From Gammaproteobacteria bacterium (GTDB taxonomy: Bacteria > Pseudomonadota > Gammaproteobacteria > Burkholderiales > Gallionellaceae), in assembly GCA_018814405.1 (NCBI GenBank), contig JAHIZO010000004.1:226135-290134 (forward strand): a DNA stretch of 64,000 nucleotides. Direction: 5' to 3'. Positions 45,201 to 53,287 of this stretch are shown piece by piece. A program made the position numbers and the translations under genes. The stretch's first letter is position 1; every line of letters starts with the position of its first letter. Under the pieces are notes generated by a model, which had not been told where the DNA came from, ran no database searches, and saw only the letters and a program-made list of their open reading frames with translations.

Positions 45201-48200
45201 GGAAGTGTCACGGGCACAAATCAAATCGGAGGGATGATAGGGGTTGACGGCGGCACGCTCTCAAACTCGTATTACAACATTGATGCTGTACTGATCAATG
45301 GTGGGCCATTAGTTACTTTGGGTGGCATATATGTGACTCAGTTCAACGCATGGGCCACAGATAGTGTCAATGCTGGAACGACTCCATTTACACCACTCGT
45401 GATTGGCAATTATCTGACTCAGGATGTTGCCCTTAACTACCAAATTGGTACCTTGACGAACTTGCAGGACATGCTGGCGTTTGCGGAGAATCCGGCATAT
45501 AGCTACATCCTGACCGCCAATCTCGATCTGACCACAGCTCCTGGTCTATATGTCCCGAAATTTTCTGGAACTAGTTTTGATGGGGCTGGCTTCTCGATCT
45601 CAAACCTTAATGTCAGTGTGCCAACCAATACGGGGATCGGTCTGTTTGGAACTGTGGCGGCCGGATCGACTATCTCGAATATCTCGCTGAATACTGCGAC
45701 AGTGTCTGGTAACAGCGATGTCGGAGCCTTGGTGGGAATCAATAAAGGATCGATCATTAACAGCCTCGTTGCTTCCGGTGCTGTGACTGTTTCCGGCTCC
45801 CGAGTCGGCGGACTCTATGGATTGAATGCGGGGACTGTAACCAACTCCCATTTCAATGTGGATGCTGTTACCACGAATGGTGGTAACAATGTCACAGGTG
45901 GAGGTTTGTACGCAACGCAATACAACGCATGGACTGCGGGTTCATTGGTGATGCCAGTGATAACGACTTATTTCACACCAGACATCAATGGTAACTATCA
46001 GATTGGCAATCTGACTGACTTGAAGAATCTGCTTGGCTATGCAGATGACGCGAATGCTTATAGTTTTGTACTGACAGGCAGTATCGATATGACTACGCTG
46101 CCTGGCTACAGTGTCCCGGTGCTGAATGGGAATTTTGACGGCAAGAACTTTTCGATTTCGAACCATTCCCTGAATGTTCCCAGCGAAGACGTTGGTCTGT
46201 TTGGCAAGATCACATTGGGTAGCAAGGTATCAAATATTGCACTTGTGAATTCCAACGTGACTGGCGCGCTTCGGGTCGGTTCTCTGGCGGGTTCGAACAT
46301 GGGGTTCGTTGATAATGTCTCGTTGACCGGCACCAGTGCTGTGACCTCCATCGATGGTGTTGTGGGTGGTTTGATCGGACAGAATGGTCTTGTATCAGCT
46401 ACTTTATGGAACGCCTCCGGGGTATTTCTAGGTGGTGTGGTCAGCAATAGTTATGTTTCTGGTGGAACTGTCTCGGGAGGTGCTGCGAGCTTCGGTGTAG
46501 GCGGTTTGGTGGGCAATAACTACCGAGGTCAAATTGATCTAAGTTATGTGAGCAATACAAATGTCACAGGAACGAGAAGCGTCGGCGGGCTGGTCGGAGA
46601 CAATATAGGTGGTTTGATAGGGCTTTACCAAGGTGGTTCGCAGCCCTCCTTGGAAGTGCAGGCCGGAATGGTCAGTAATAGTTATGTAAGTGGCGGCATT
46701 GTGTCTGGAAATAATGGATCGATGGCGTGGGATATCGGCGGATTGGTCGGTACAAATACGAATGGATTTGTGAGCAACGGCCAAGTTTTGGGTGTGACGG
46801 TGACCGGTTTGAATGCCATGAATGTCGGTGGCATGGTGGGATACAACAGTGGTGGAACAATTTTTATTTCGAATGGCATCACTGGGGTGAAGAAATATCA
46901 GGGCATTGTTTCAAATAGTTTCGTGTCAGGTGGAACCGTCAACGCCAGTGGAAATCATGCGGGCGGATTGGTTGGATACAATTTCAGTGGCCTCATTGAT
47001 CTGAGCTATGTTGATGCGGGTAACGTGACAGGCACCGGTAATGTGGGCGGCTTGGTTGGATTAGATGGTGGTGAAGGCTGGGGGCCTGGCCTAGGCATGA
47101 TCAGAGACAGCTATGCATTGAACACCCAGGTGTCGGGTGAGTTTAGAGTGGGTGGACTAGTTGGCGAGATTCAAGCGCCGCTAACAACCGGCAGTGGTGA
47201 CAATTTCGATGCAGTGATCAATAGTTATGTCGATGGCGGAACGGTCAATGCCATTGCCGTAACTGGAGTGATCTCTGGACAGGGTACCCCCCCTCGGAAT
47301 GCTTTCGGTGGCTTGGTTGGTTACAGTGATCGAGGCAACGTAGTGGGTAGTCATGTTACGAATACGACCGTGGTGGCAGGAGGCGTGTCAGATAATGTAG
47401 GCGGTTTGGTCGGATATCTGTTGGGAGGCACTGGCCGCACCACGAGCAATGCAATTGTTCCAGTCGGAGTGGTCGCTGGAAGTTATGTTTCTGGCGGTAC
47501 TGTTTCTGTGACAGGAAACAACAGTGTTGGGGGATTGGTTGGAACCAATGATGTCGGAGTCATCTCAGGCAGTTTTGTCTCAGGGGTGAGCGTGTCTGGT
47601 ACCTGGTCTGTCGGCGGACTGGTCGGTTGGAACTTAGGGTCGATCGCTACCAGTTATGTCGCAGGTGGAACAGTGAGCGGTTCCGGTTCCAGTTCCAGCG
47701 GACTTGTTGGTAGTGCCGGCGGACTGGTTGGTTACAACGAGGGGAGTATCGACCAAAGCTATGTGTCCAGTGGTGTTGTGACGGCTGCGGGTGTTGCTGG
47801 CGGACTGGTGGGCTACAACACAGGAACTGCGAGCGTAAGCAACAGTTACTGGGATACGAGCACGACAGCCCAAGCTCTTGCGATTGGCACGGATGCAGGC
47901 GCGGGCGCTAATGTGACGAGCGTTTCCGGATTGACTACGACGCAGATGCATACGATGTCCAGCTATTCTGGATGGAGTATTGCCAATACTGGCGGTGCTG
48001 GGATGACTTGGCGCATCTATGAAGGAAATACCGGACCGTTATTAACCAGTTTCCTGACGCAAACCACGGTCACCGCGAATAATGCGACAAAAACCTATGA
48101 CGGTATCGCCTACAGCGGAGATAACGGGTATGCCACCTCTGTTGCAGGTGCGCTGCTGTTGGGGAGTATAGGTGGTAGTTCGCAGGGAGCAGTCAATGCG

Positions 48201-49475
48201 GGCACATACGTTTTCGATGCGACCTCTCTGTATTCAGATCAATTCGGCTACGACATCACCAGCTACACTAACGGTACGCTCACTATTACTCCTGCTGCGG
48301 CCACAATGCTGAGCGTAACCGCCAGCAATGCCAACAAGGTCTATGGCACGACCTATACCTTTAACGGCACCACATTTACCTCGAGCGGCCTCGTGGGCAG
48401 CGACACTATTGGCAGTGTGACACTGAGCAGCAGCGGGGCGGCGAGCACGGCGAACGTCGGCACTTATGCTATCTCTGCCAGCAATGCAGTGTTCACTGTC
48501 GGCAGTGCCGCCAACTACAACATCACCTATGTGGACGGCACGCTGACCGTGACGCCCAAGCAGTTGTCGATCGCCGGAAGCAGCGCAGCGAACAAGGTGT
48601 ACAACGGTACGGTAGCCGCCACTGTCACGGCCGGTACGCTGGTCGGCTTGGTCGGCAGTGATACGCTGTCGGTAGGTGCGAACGGGACGTTCGTCAACAA
48701 GCATGCGGGAACGGCCAAACCGGTCGCAGTGACTTATACCTTGAGCAATGGAACTGGCCTAGCCAGCAACTACACCCTGCCAGGCGGCGTGCTGAGTGCA
48801 AACATCACCCCGCGGAACGTCACGCTCACCGCGCCGACAATTAGCAAGACGTATGACGGTACGACCGCCTACACCCTGTCTGCGGCAGACCAGTTGTCGT
48901 TCACCAACAGTCTGGTCTCGGGAGACTTGGTCACGGTGGTCGACATGACCTATGCCGATAAAAACGCAGGCACCGGCAAGACGGTGAACCTGAATAGCCT
49001 GACTATCGTAGATGGCAATGGCGGTGCCAATTACAACGTGACGCTGGTAGGCAACAGCAGTAGCACCATTAATCCGGCTGATCTGGTGGTGACTGCCTTG
49101 CCAGGCAGCAAGATATTGAGTATGGCCGACCCGTTACTGGAATATGGCGTGTCCGGCCTGTTCGATCCGGTCTCCAGTGTGCTGAGCGGAACATTGGTGC
49201 GCGATACGGGCGAGCTGATTGGCAATTATGCGATCAATCAGGGCTCAGTCACGCTGATCAGCAGCAACTACAACCTGATCTTTATTCCTGGTGTCTTCTC
49301 TATCAAGGCCCCGACTGTGGTGCAGGAGATCACCCAGATGTCGGTCTCCACCGGAACGCCAGAAGGCGATACGACCAAAGATGAGAAGAAGAAAAAAGAA
49401 GAACTGGTGCTGGCAGAAGCTGATATCGGCGACGATCAGGGCGGCCTGCCGGATAACCTGCCGGTCTGTCGTTAA
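42264..49475 (+). CDS. FHA-type two-partner-secretion exoprotein with GLUG repeats
   Basis: About 2,403 aa from the ATG at 42264 (a TTG at 42246 is in frame but the ESPR begins here). The extended signal peptide region is MHALNKIYRTIWSEALGAWV; signal cleavage is near AQA-NPMGG. The TPS secretion domain spans about 65-320 (GNTLTVTNTPGAIIHWQDFS, LVNPNGIVFGSGSTVDVAGL). From about 670 to 1,900 there are more than twenty GLUG motifs of the type VGGLVGYN, then MBG/YDG-like beta domains (KTYDGIAYSG, NKVYNGTVAATVTA). The mature protein appears to have one Cys, the second-last residue (LPVCR). It should be a secreted or surface-held adhesin exported by the TpsB encoded 10 bp downstream. Confidence 0.92.
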   Translation: MHALNKIYRTIWSEALGAWVAVSELVKSKGKGSGSSLMRVLNIGGVDAATDDIHRHRFKLSALTVLCLLSFGAQANPMGGNVVNGSATFNTNGNTLTVTNTPGAIIHWQDFSIQQNEITRFNQQSASSAVLNRVVGGNTSQILGSLQSNGRVFLVNPNGIVFGSGSTVDVAGLVATSLNLSDADFLSGRHRFASDPNAQAVSNAGNLNAQQGGEIWLIAPDVENSGVITAPDGEILLAAGSSVELVNSLDPNLRVNITAPAGDATNVGQLVASAGRLGLFGTIVRSSGQVSADSATMQGGKIVFKSSQRTEVSGAVSATGSRGGDISVLGSNEAQLNAGASLDASGSNGGGNVLVGGDKQGLNPAVVNAKTTYMDASSTIKADALDAGSGGKVIVWGNDVTSAHGIVSARGGANSGDGGFVETSAHYLNVAGIQVDASASQGKAGEWLLDPYNVTMGASGSTTWGAFSGGVWTPSGIGSFINTGVISGMLSGGTSVTITTTGAGAELGNITVNTSIASSNSVATTLTLQADNDIIFAPGVGVSSSVGVLDVILRADADGNSTGTVTFGGTNAFSLLGGRVDLYYNPVSYVDAATKSDSLTNPYSGVFGATPFTAWMLVNDVGLEVGGTLGLQAINTNLTGNYALGNNINATATSAWNLGAGFVPIGNVTTAFTGKFDGMGHTIDGLFINLPASDNVGLFGYAMTGANISNTNLTNVNITGGTWSVGGLAGYNRGVIQTSSVSGSVSGTYYVGGLVGNNWTGSSISGSSSSATVAGNGYVGGLVGYNYSGVINSSNASGVVSGISNVGGLVGYSYWTSASVTNSFATGNVTGNNSVGGLIGSNNYLSNVTNSYATGNVTGNGVASNQIGGLIGYDYLNTLTDNYATGTVSGVSNVGGLVGYNYYGTITATAPGGTYAIGSVTGTKSVGGLVGYNQIGSAITNASITNPAGTLAASVSGATSVGGLVGFNAGSVTSSFVSSGSVTGTNQIGGMIGVDGGTLSNSYYNIDAVLINGGPLVTLGGIYVTQFNAWATDSVNAGTTPFTPLVIGNYLTQDVALNYQIGTLTNLQDMLAFAENPAYSYILTANLDLTTAPGLYVPKFSGTSFDGAGFSISNLNVSVPTNTGIGLFGTVAAGSTISNISLNTATVSGNSDVGALVGINKGSIINSLVASGAVTVSGSRVGGLYGLNAGTVTNSHFNVDAVTTNGGNNVTGGGLYATQYNAWTAGSLVMPVITTYFTPDINGNYQIGNLTDLKNLLGYADDANAYSFVLTGSIDMTTLPGYSVPVLNGNFDGKNFSISNHSLNVPSEDVGLFGKITLGSKVSNIALVNSNVTGALRVGSLAGSNMGFVDNVSLTGTSAVTSIDGVVGGLIGQNGLVSATLWNASGVFLGGVVSNSYVSGGTVSGGAASFGVGGLVGNNYRGQIDLSYVSNTNVTGTRSVGGLVGDNIGGLIGLYQGGSQPSLEVQAGMVSNSYVSGGIVSGNNGSMAWDIGGLVGTNTNGFVSNGQVLGVTVTGLNAMNVGGMVGYNSGGTIFISNGITGVKKYQGIVSNSFVSGGTVNASGNHAGGLVGYNFSGLIDLSYVDAGNVTGTGNVGGLVGLDGGEGWGPGLGMIRDSYALNTQVSGEFRVGGLVGEIQAPLTTGSGDNFDAVINSYVDGGTVNAIAVTGVISGQGTPPRNAFGGLVGYSDRGNVVGSHVTNTTVVAGGVSDNVGGLVGYLLGGTGRTTSNAIVPVGVVAGSYVSGGTVSVTGNNSVGGLVGTNDVGVISGSFVSGVSVSGTWSVGGLVGWNLGSIATSYVAGGTVSGSGSSSSGLVGSAGGLVGYNEGSIDQSYVSSGVVTAAGVAGGLVGYNTGTASVSNSYWDTSTTAQALAIGTDAGAGANVTSVSGLTTTQMHTMSSYSGWSIANTGGAGMTWRIYEGNTGPLLTSFLTQTTVTANNATKTYDGIAYSGDNGYATSVAGALLLGSIGGSSQGAVNAGTYVFDATSLYSDQFGYDITSYTNGTLTITPAAATMLSVTASNANKVYGTTYTFNGTTFTSSGLVGSDTIGSVTLSSSGAASTANVGTYAISASNAVFTVGSAANYNITYVDGTLTVTPKQLSIAGSSAANKVYNGTVAATVTAGTLVGLVGSDTLSVGANGTFVNKHAGTAKPVAVTYTLSNGTGLASNYTLPGGVLSANITPRNVTLTAPTISKTYDGTTAYTLSAADQLSFTNSLVSGDLVTVVDMTYADKNAGTGKTVNLNSLTIVDGNGGANYNVTLVGNSSSTINPADLVVTALPGSKILSMADPLLEYGVSGLFDPVSSVLSGTLVRDTGELIGNYAINQGSVTLISSNYNLIFIPGVFSIKAPTVVQEITQMSVSTGTPEGDTTKDEKKKKEELVLAEADIGDDQGGLPDNLPVCR

Positions 49476-49485
49476 CGGAGTGATG

Positions 49486-51072
49486 ATGAAACTGGCTACT
49501 ATGTTTTCAAGGTTTGCTTGTGTCTTGCTGGTCGGGATGCTGCCGCAAGTCGCCATGGCCGAGGATGACGACGCGCCGCCCGTGCTGAAATTCCCCATCA
49601 AGCAGTTTGTGGTGGAAGGTGCAAAATTGTTGACGCAAGCAGATTTTGATTTTGTCGTTGCACCCTACGTCGGTCAGGAAAAAGATTTCTCGGATGTGCA
49701 GTACGCACTTGAAGCTGTAGAAGAGCTGTATGCACAGCGCGGCTATTCTGCTGTGCATGTATTGTTGCCAGAGCAGGAGCTCGAGGCAGGCACAGTGCGC
49801 TTCTATGTCATAGAGAGCCACTTCGGGAAGATCGAAGTAAAGAACAACAAGTTCTTCAGCAAGGCAAATGCGCTATATGCCTTGCCAGCCGTGCGTGAAG
49901 GCGGCGTACCGCGCGCCAAGGACATCGCCCGTCAGTTGCGTCTCGCCAACGAAAATCCCGCGCGCCAGCTCAATGTCGTGTTGAAAGCAGGCGAGAATGA
50001 TGATCTGGTTGATGCCAGCGTGCTGGTCAGCGACACCAACCCCAAGCAATGGGTCGTGACATTGGACAATACCGGCTCAAAGGAAACAGGCGTGTCGCGT
50101 TTGGGTGTCTCGTTCAGAGATGCTGGCATGTTCAACCGGGATCACGTGGGACAAATGCAGATGCAGATTTCGCCGCAATATGTGAGTCGTGTGAAGGTGA
50201 TAGGCGGCAGTTACAAGATACCGTTGTACAACATGGGTCACAGCTTCGAAGTCTTTGGCGGCTATTCCAATATCAATTCATTGGTGGGCGGGCTGTCGAA
50301 CTTTCAGGGCGGCGGACTTATGTTCAGCTCGCGTTACAACATCCCTCTCAATCGCATCGGAACTTTTGATCCGCGACTTTCCTTCGGGGTGGACTGGCGC
50401 AAGTTCAGCAAGATCCAGCTCACAAGCCCGACCCCAACGGTGCTGTATGACGATATCGTAGTCACACCTTTGAGTGTGGCTTATACCTTGCAGGGCAAAC
50501 TCGCGAAGAGTGATGTCAACGCGAACATTTCTATTGCTGCCAATGTGCCTATGGCAAGCAAGGGCAAGTCGGCTAATTTTGCAGCTTATGACCAGGTGAA
50601 TTTATCGGATCCGACACCCGCCTACAAAGTGCTGCGTTTGGGGGGTGGATACTTCACGCAATTCGGTGGTGACTGGCAGTTCCGTGCCGCGCTCAATAGC
50701 CAATGGAGCGGAGACAAGCTGATCCAGGGAGAGCAGATGCGTCTGGGTGGAGCAGATGGTGTACGGGGATTTGCAGAAGGTAGCGAAACAGGTGAAACGG
50801 GCGCCAGAGTCAATTTTGAAACCTATTCGCCGGCGTGGCAGCGCGGACAGATGAACATGCGCGGTCTTGTGTTTTTGGACGGAGGCAACGTGCGTTCGAC
50901 CAGTGCCAATAATTCGACCAGTATCGCGGGTGCGGGATTCGGTTTGCGTGCCGGTTATGGTGATCATTACAGTCTGCGCATGGATGCCGGACGTATCATG
51001 AAAGAAGGCAATGACCCGGCGCAACTCAAAGGCGATTGGCGAATCCATGCCACGCTTGCTGGGACGTTCTGA
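49486..51072 (+). CDS. TpsB outer-membrane transporter (ShlB/FhaC/HecB family)
   Basis: 528 aa from the ATG at 49486, with GGAG 5 bp upstream. Signal peptide ends PQVAMA. POTRA 1 is FPIKQFVVEGAKLLTQADFD and following; POTRA 2 starts at ESHFGKIEVKNNKFFSKANA. The rest is a beta-barrel with the family loop motif RLGGADGVRGFAEGSETGET. It should secrete the upstream FHA-type protein by recognising its TPS domain. It begins 10 bp after that gene and is followed in 14 bp by the FecR-domain gene. Confidence 0.93.
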   Translation: MKLATMFSRFACVLLVGMLPQVAMAEDDDAPPVLKFPIKQFVVEGAKLLTQADFDFVVAPYVGQEKDFSDVQYALEAVEELYAQRGYSAVHVLLPEQELEAGTVRFYVIESHFGKIEVKNNKFFSKANALYALPAVREGGVPRAKDIARQLRLANENPARQLNVVLKAGENDDLVDASVLVSDTNPKQWVVTLDNTGSKETGVSRLGVSFRDAGMFNRDHVGQMQMQISPQYVSRVKVIGGSYKIPLYNMGHSFEVFGGYSNINSLVGGLSNFQGGGLMFSSRYNIPLNRIGTFDPRLSFGVDWRKFSKIQLTSPTPTVLYDDIVVTPLSVAYTLQGKLAKSDVNANISIAANVPMASKGKSANFAAYDQVNLSDPTPAYKVLRLGGGYFTQFGGDWQFRAALNSQWSGDKLIQGEQMRLGGADGVRGFAEGSETGETGARVNFETYSPAWQRGQMNMRGLVFLDGGNVRSTSANNSTSIAGAGFGLRAGYGDHYSLRMDAGRIMKEGNDPAQLKGDWRIHATLAGTF

Positions 51073-51086
51073 AGGTGAGGTGTGAA

Positions 51087-52574
51087 TTGAAAAAGATACT
51101 ACAGAGCCTGATATTGAGTTGCTTCCTGTTGGGAGGTGTCAATGCATACGCAGCGGATAGCGCCGGCACGATCCGCTACATGAGCGGCACTTTGGTCGCG
51201 CAACGTACCGATGGCACTGTTCGCGTATTGACTTCAAAGTCCTCAGTACAACCCGGTGACCTGCTTGTAACGGGCAGGAGAAGCTACGCGCAGGTGCTGA
51301 TGCGAGACGGCACCAAGATGACCATGCGTCCAGACTCCAACCTGAAGATCGAAGCATACGAGTTCCAGCAAAGCGCCCCCAAGAATGACAACGCCATCTT
51401 TCGTCTGTTAAAAGGTGGCTTCCGCACAGTGACGGGTTTGATCGGCAAGCGTGGCAACAAAGATGCCTATAAGTTGCGCGCATCAGGAGCCACCATCGGT
51501 ATCCGCGGAACAGACTTTACATCGCGATTGTGTGCAACCAAGGGTTGTGAGGACGATGCCGATGCAGTCAAACCTGTAGCAAAGCCCAAACCTGCCGGCC
51601 GTGTGATGCGCATCGCAGGCCAGATGGTGGCCAAGCAGGCGGATGGGAATATCAGAAAGCTCACCCTCGGTTCTCCCGTATTCGAGGGCGATACATTGCA
51701 GAGTGATATGGCGTCACATGCCGTCGTCGCATTCCGTGACGGCGGACGTATCACGCTGCAGCAAAGCAGCATTTTTAAAGTGGAGGCCTTCAAGTATGAG
51801 AAGAAGGGGGGCGTGCAGGAGAATATCGCCCTGCGCCTGATCAAGGGCGGCGTGCGCGTGGTCACAGGTTTGATCGGCCGCGCCAATCGTAACAATTACA
51901 AATTCCGTATGTCGGGTGCCACCATTGGTATTCGCGGTACAGGTTTCGATGCATGGTGTAACGGGCCCTGTGCAAGTGACACCAGCAGCCCGGTGGCGTC
52001 AACCGGAGAGCCGTTGAATAACACGCTCTGGTCACAATATGCCGAAGTGCAAGTGGATGGACGCTTGAGCGATGCAGGGATGCAGACATCGGTGAGCGGT
52101 CAATACACACAACTGGCTGAAGGACCCGCCGACCCGATGAATGGCGCGGGGGTTTATGTATGGTCGGGTGAAGTGGTGTTTGTAGGCCCCGGCGGCTCCT
52201 TTACCGTTGCGGTCAATCAAGCAGCCATGATCGCCCAGCAGACAGGCAAGCCGGTGAGGATATTGAACATTCCGGCTGCCGTGCTGCAAAACGACGTGCC
52301 GCGCCCGGACGGCGTGCCAGTCGATCTGGACAAGCTGTTTGATGAAGCGCAGGCCGAAGGTGATGCTGGCCTGTATGTCACTGTGCATGACGGACAAGTC
52401 ATCCTCCAGAAAGGCGACCAGCAAGTCGATCTGGGCAAAGGGGAAAGTGGTTTCACCAACGACGATATTCTGACCCGACTGGCATCAACGCCCGATTTCA
52501 TGGGCGGCGATGCCAATATGGACAACATCGAACAGAATGACGGCGGTGGCGATCAGGGGTGCGTCGTACGCTGA
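51087..52574 (+). CDS. Exported protein with two FecR domains
   Basis: 495 aa from a TTG with GGTGAGG 6 bp upstream (a GTG at 51075 is also in frame). The signal peptide ends near NAYA. Two FecR domains (about 30-160 and 170-300) share the stretches RLLKGGFRTVTGLIGKRGN / RLIKGGVRVVTGLIGRANR and ASGATIGIRGTDF / MSGATIGIRGTGF. Each is followed by a Cys pair (LCATKGC, WCNGPC). Unlike anti-sigma FecR there is no cytosolic domain, no TM helix and no ECF sigma gene nearby, so it is likely a secreted or periplasmic partner of the exoprotein. It ends GDQGCVVR, echoing the exoprotein end. Confidence 0.87.
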   Translation: MKKILQSLILSCFLLGGVNAYAADSAGTIRYMSGTLVAQRTDGTVRVLTSKSSVQPGDLLVTGRRSYAQVLMRDGTKMTMRPDSNLKIEAYEFQQSAPKNDNAIFRLLKGGFRTVTGLIGKRGNKDAYKLRASGATIGIRGTDFTSRLCATKGCEDDADAVKPVAKPKPAGRVMRIAGQMVAKQADGNIRKLTLGSPVFEGDTLQSDMASHAVVAFRDGGRITLQQSSIFKVEAFKYEKKGGVQENIALRLIKGGVRVVTGLIGRANRNNYKFRMSGATIGIRGTGFDAWCNGPCASDTSSPVASTGEPLNNTLWSQYAEVQVDGRLSDAGMQTSVSGQYTQLAEGPADPMNGAGVYVWSGEVVFVGPGGSFTVAVNQAAMIAQQTGKPVRILNIPAAVLQNDVPRPDGVPVDLDKLFDEAQAEGDAGLYVTVHDGQVILQKGDQQVDLGKGESGFTNDDILTRLASTPDFMGGDANMDNIEQNDGGGDQGCVVR

Positions 52575-52592
52575 TCAGTTAGTGTGCAATAC

Positions 52593-52624
52593 AAAAACGG
52601 GAAGCCAAGCGGCTTCCCGTTTTT
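52593..52624. terminator. Bidirectional factor-independent terminator
   Basis: AAAAACGGGAAGCC (52593-52606), loop AAGC, then GGCTTCCCGTTTTT (52611-52624): a perfect 14 bp stem with A and T runs on both sides. It ends the exoprotein operon on the plus strand and the trxC-lipoprotein operon on the minus strand. The lipoprotein stop codon overlaps its edge. Confidence 0.9.
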
Positions 52625-52805
52625 ACTTTGCGTCGGCGTTCTCCAGCGATTTGCGATAACTGTCGTAATCCGGCGCGGGCTGTGTCGCGCGTTCCATCGG
52701 TGTGCGCTTCGCATCGTTGCTTTGCTTGATGCCTTCATACAGATTGTGCGCCGGGTCGGCACACCCAGCGAGCAGCAGCAAGCCGAATAAAGCGATCAGC
52801 TTCAT
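52623..52805 (-). CDS. Small lipoprotein
   Basis: 60 aa: MKLIALFGLLLLAGCADPAH, a short signal peptide with lipobox LLAGC, then a polar tail DPAHNLYEGIKQSNDAKRTP ending near ENADAK. I do not recognise a family beyond a small putative lipoprotein. The start ATG overlaps the trxC stop by 4 bp, so it is co-transcribed; the stop lies on the edge of the strong terminator at 52593-52624. No Asp is seen at position +2 after the Cys (it is Ala), so outer-membrane sorting is likely. Confidence 0.7.
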   Translation of the reverse strand: MKLIALFGLLLLAGCADPAHNLYEGIKQSNDAKRTPMERATQPAPDYDSYRKSLENADAK

Positions 52806-53236
52806 GCCTTCGAACGGGCCCACGCCACGATATTGTTCGTATCCATCGCTCCGGCCTGACGCGCTACTTCTCGACCACCTTTGAACAGAGCAAGCGTGGG
52901 GATGCTGCGGATGTTGAACTGCGCGGCGAGGTTCTGCGCCTGCTCAGTATCCAGCTTCACCACGCGCATCTTCGGTTCCAGTTGCTGTGCGGCCTGTGCG
53001 TAAGCGGGGGCCATCATCTTGCAAGGGCCGCACCAGGGTGCCCAGAAGTCCACCAACACCGGCACATCGCTGTTCGAGATATGGCGCATGAAGTTGGCTT
53101 CGGTGAGTTCAACTGGGTGTGCTGTGAACAATTCTTGTTTGCATTTGCCACAGATGGGCAGTGCCGCCAGTTTGTCGTTGGGGACGCGGTTCACCACATC
53201 GCAATGCGGGCAGACGATATGTTTGGAGTCGCTCAT
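52802..53236 (-). CDS. trxC: Thioredoxin 2 (TrxC)
   Basis: 144 aa. The N-terminal zinc ribbon IVCPHCDVVNRVP with ICGKCKQEL supplies four cysteines, and the redox site is DFWAPWCGPCKMMAPAYAQA, with SIPTLALFKGG after it. This is the TrxC type, a cytosolic disulphide reductase induced by oxidative stress in E. coli. The ATG is at 53236. It overlaps a downstream small lipoprotein gene by 4 bp. Confidence 0.95.
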   Translation of the reverse strand: MSDSKHIVCPHCDVVNRVPNDKLAALPICGKCKQELFTAHPVELTEANFMRHISNSDVPVLVDFWAPWCGPCKMMAPAYAQAAQQLEPKMRVVKLDTEQAQNLAAQFNIRSIPTLALFKGGREVARQAGAMDTNNIVAWARSKA

Positions 53237-53287
53237 GATGGCCTCATTTGATCAGGGAACTCTAATATAGAGTCCGTTCTGCAAATT

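Noticed and set aside
44430..47850. Repeated DNA in the exoprotein gene as a CRISPR-like array
   Set aside because: The repeats are in frame, encode GLUG units, vary in sequence and have no fixed-length spacers.
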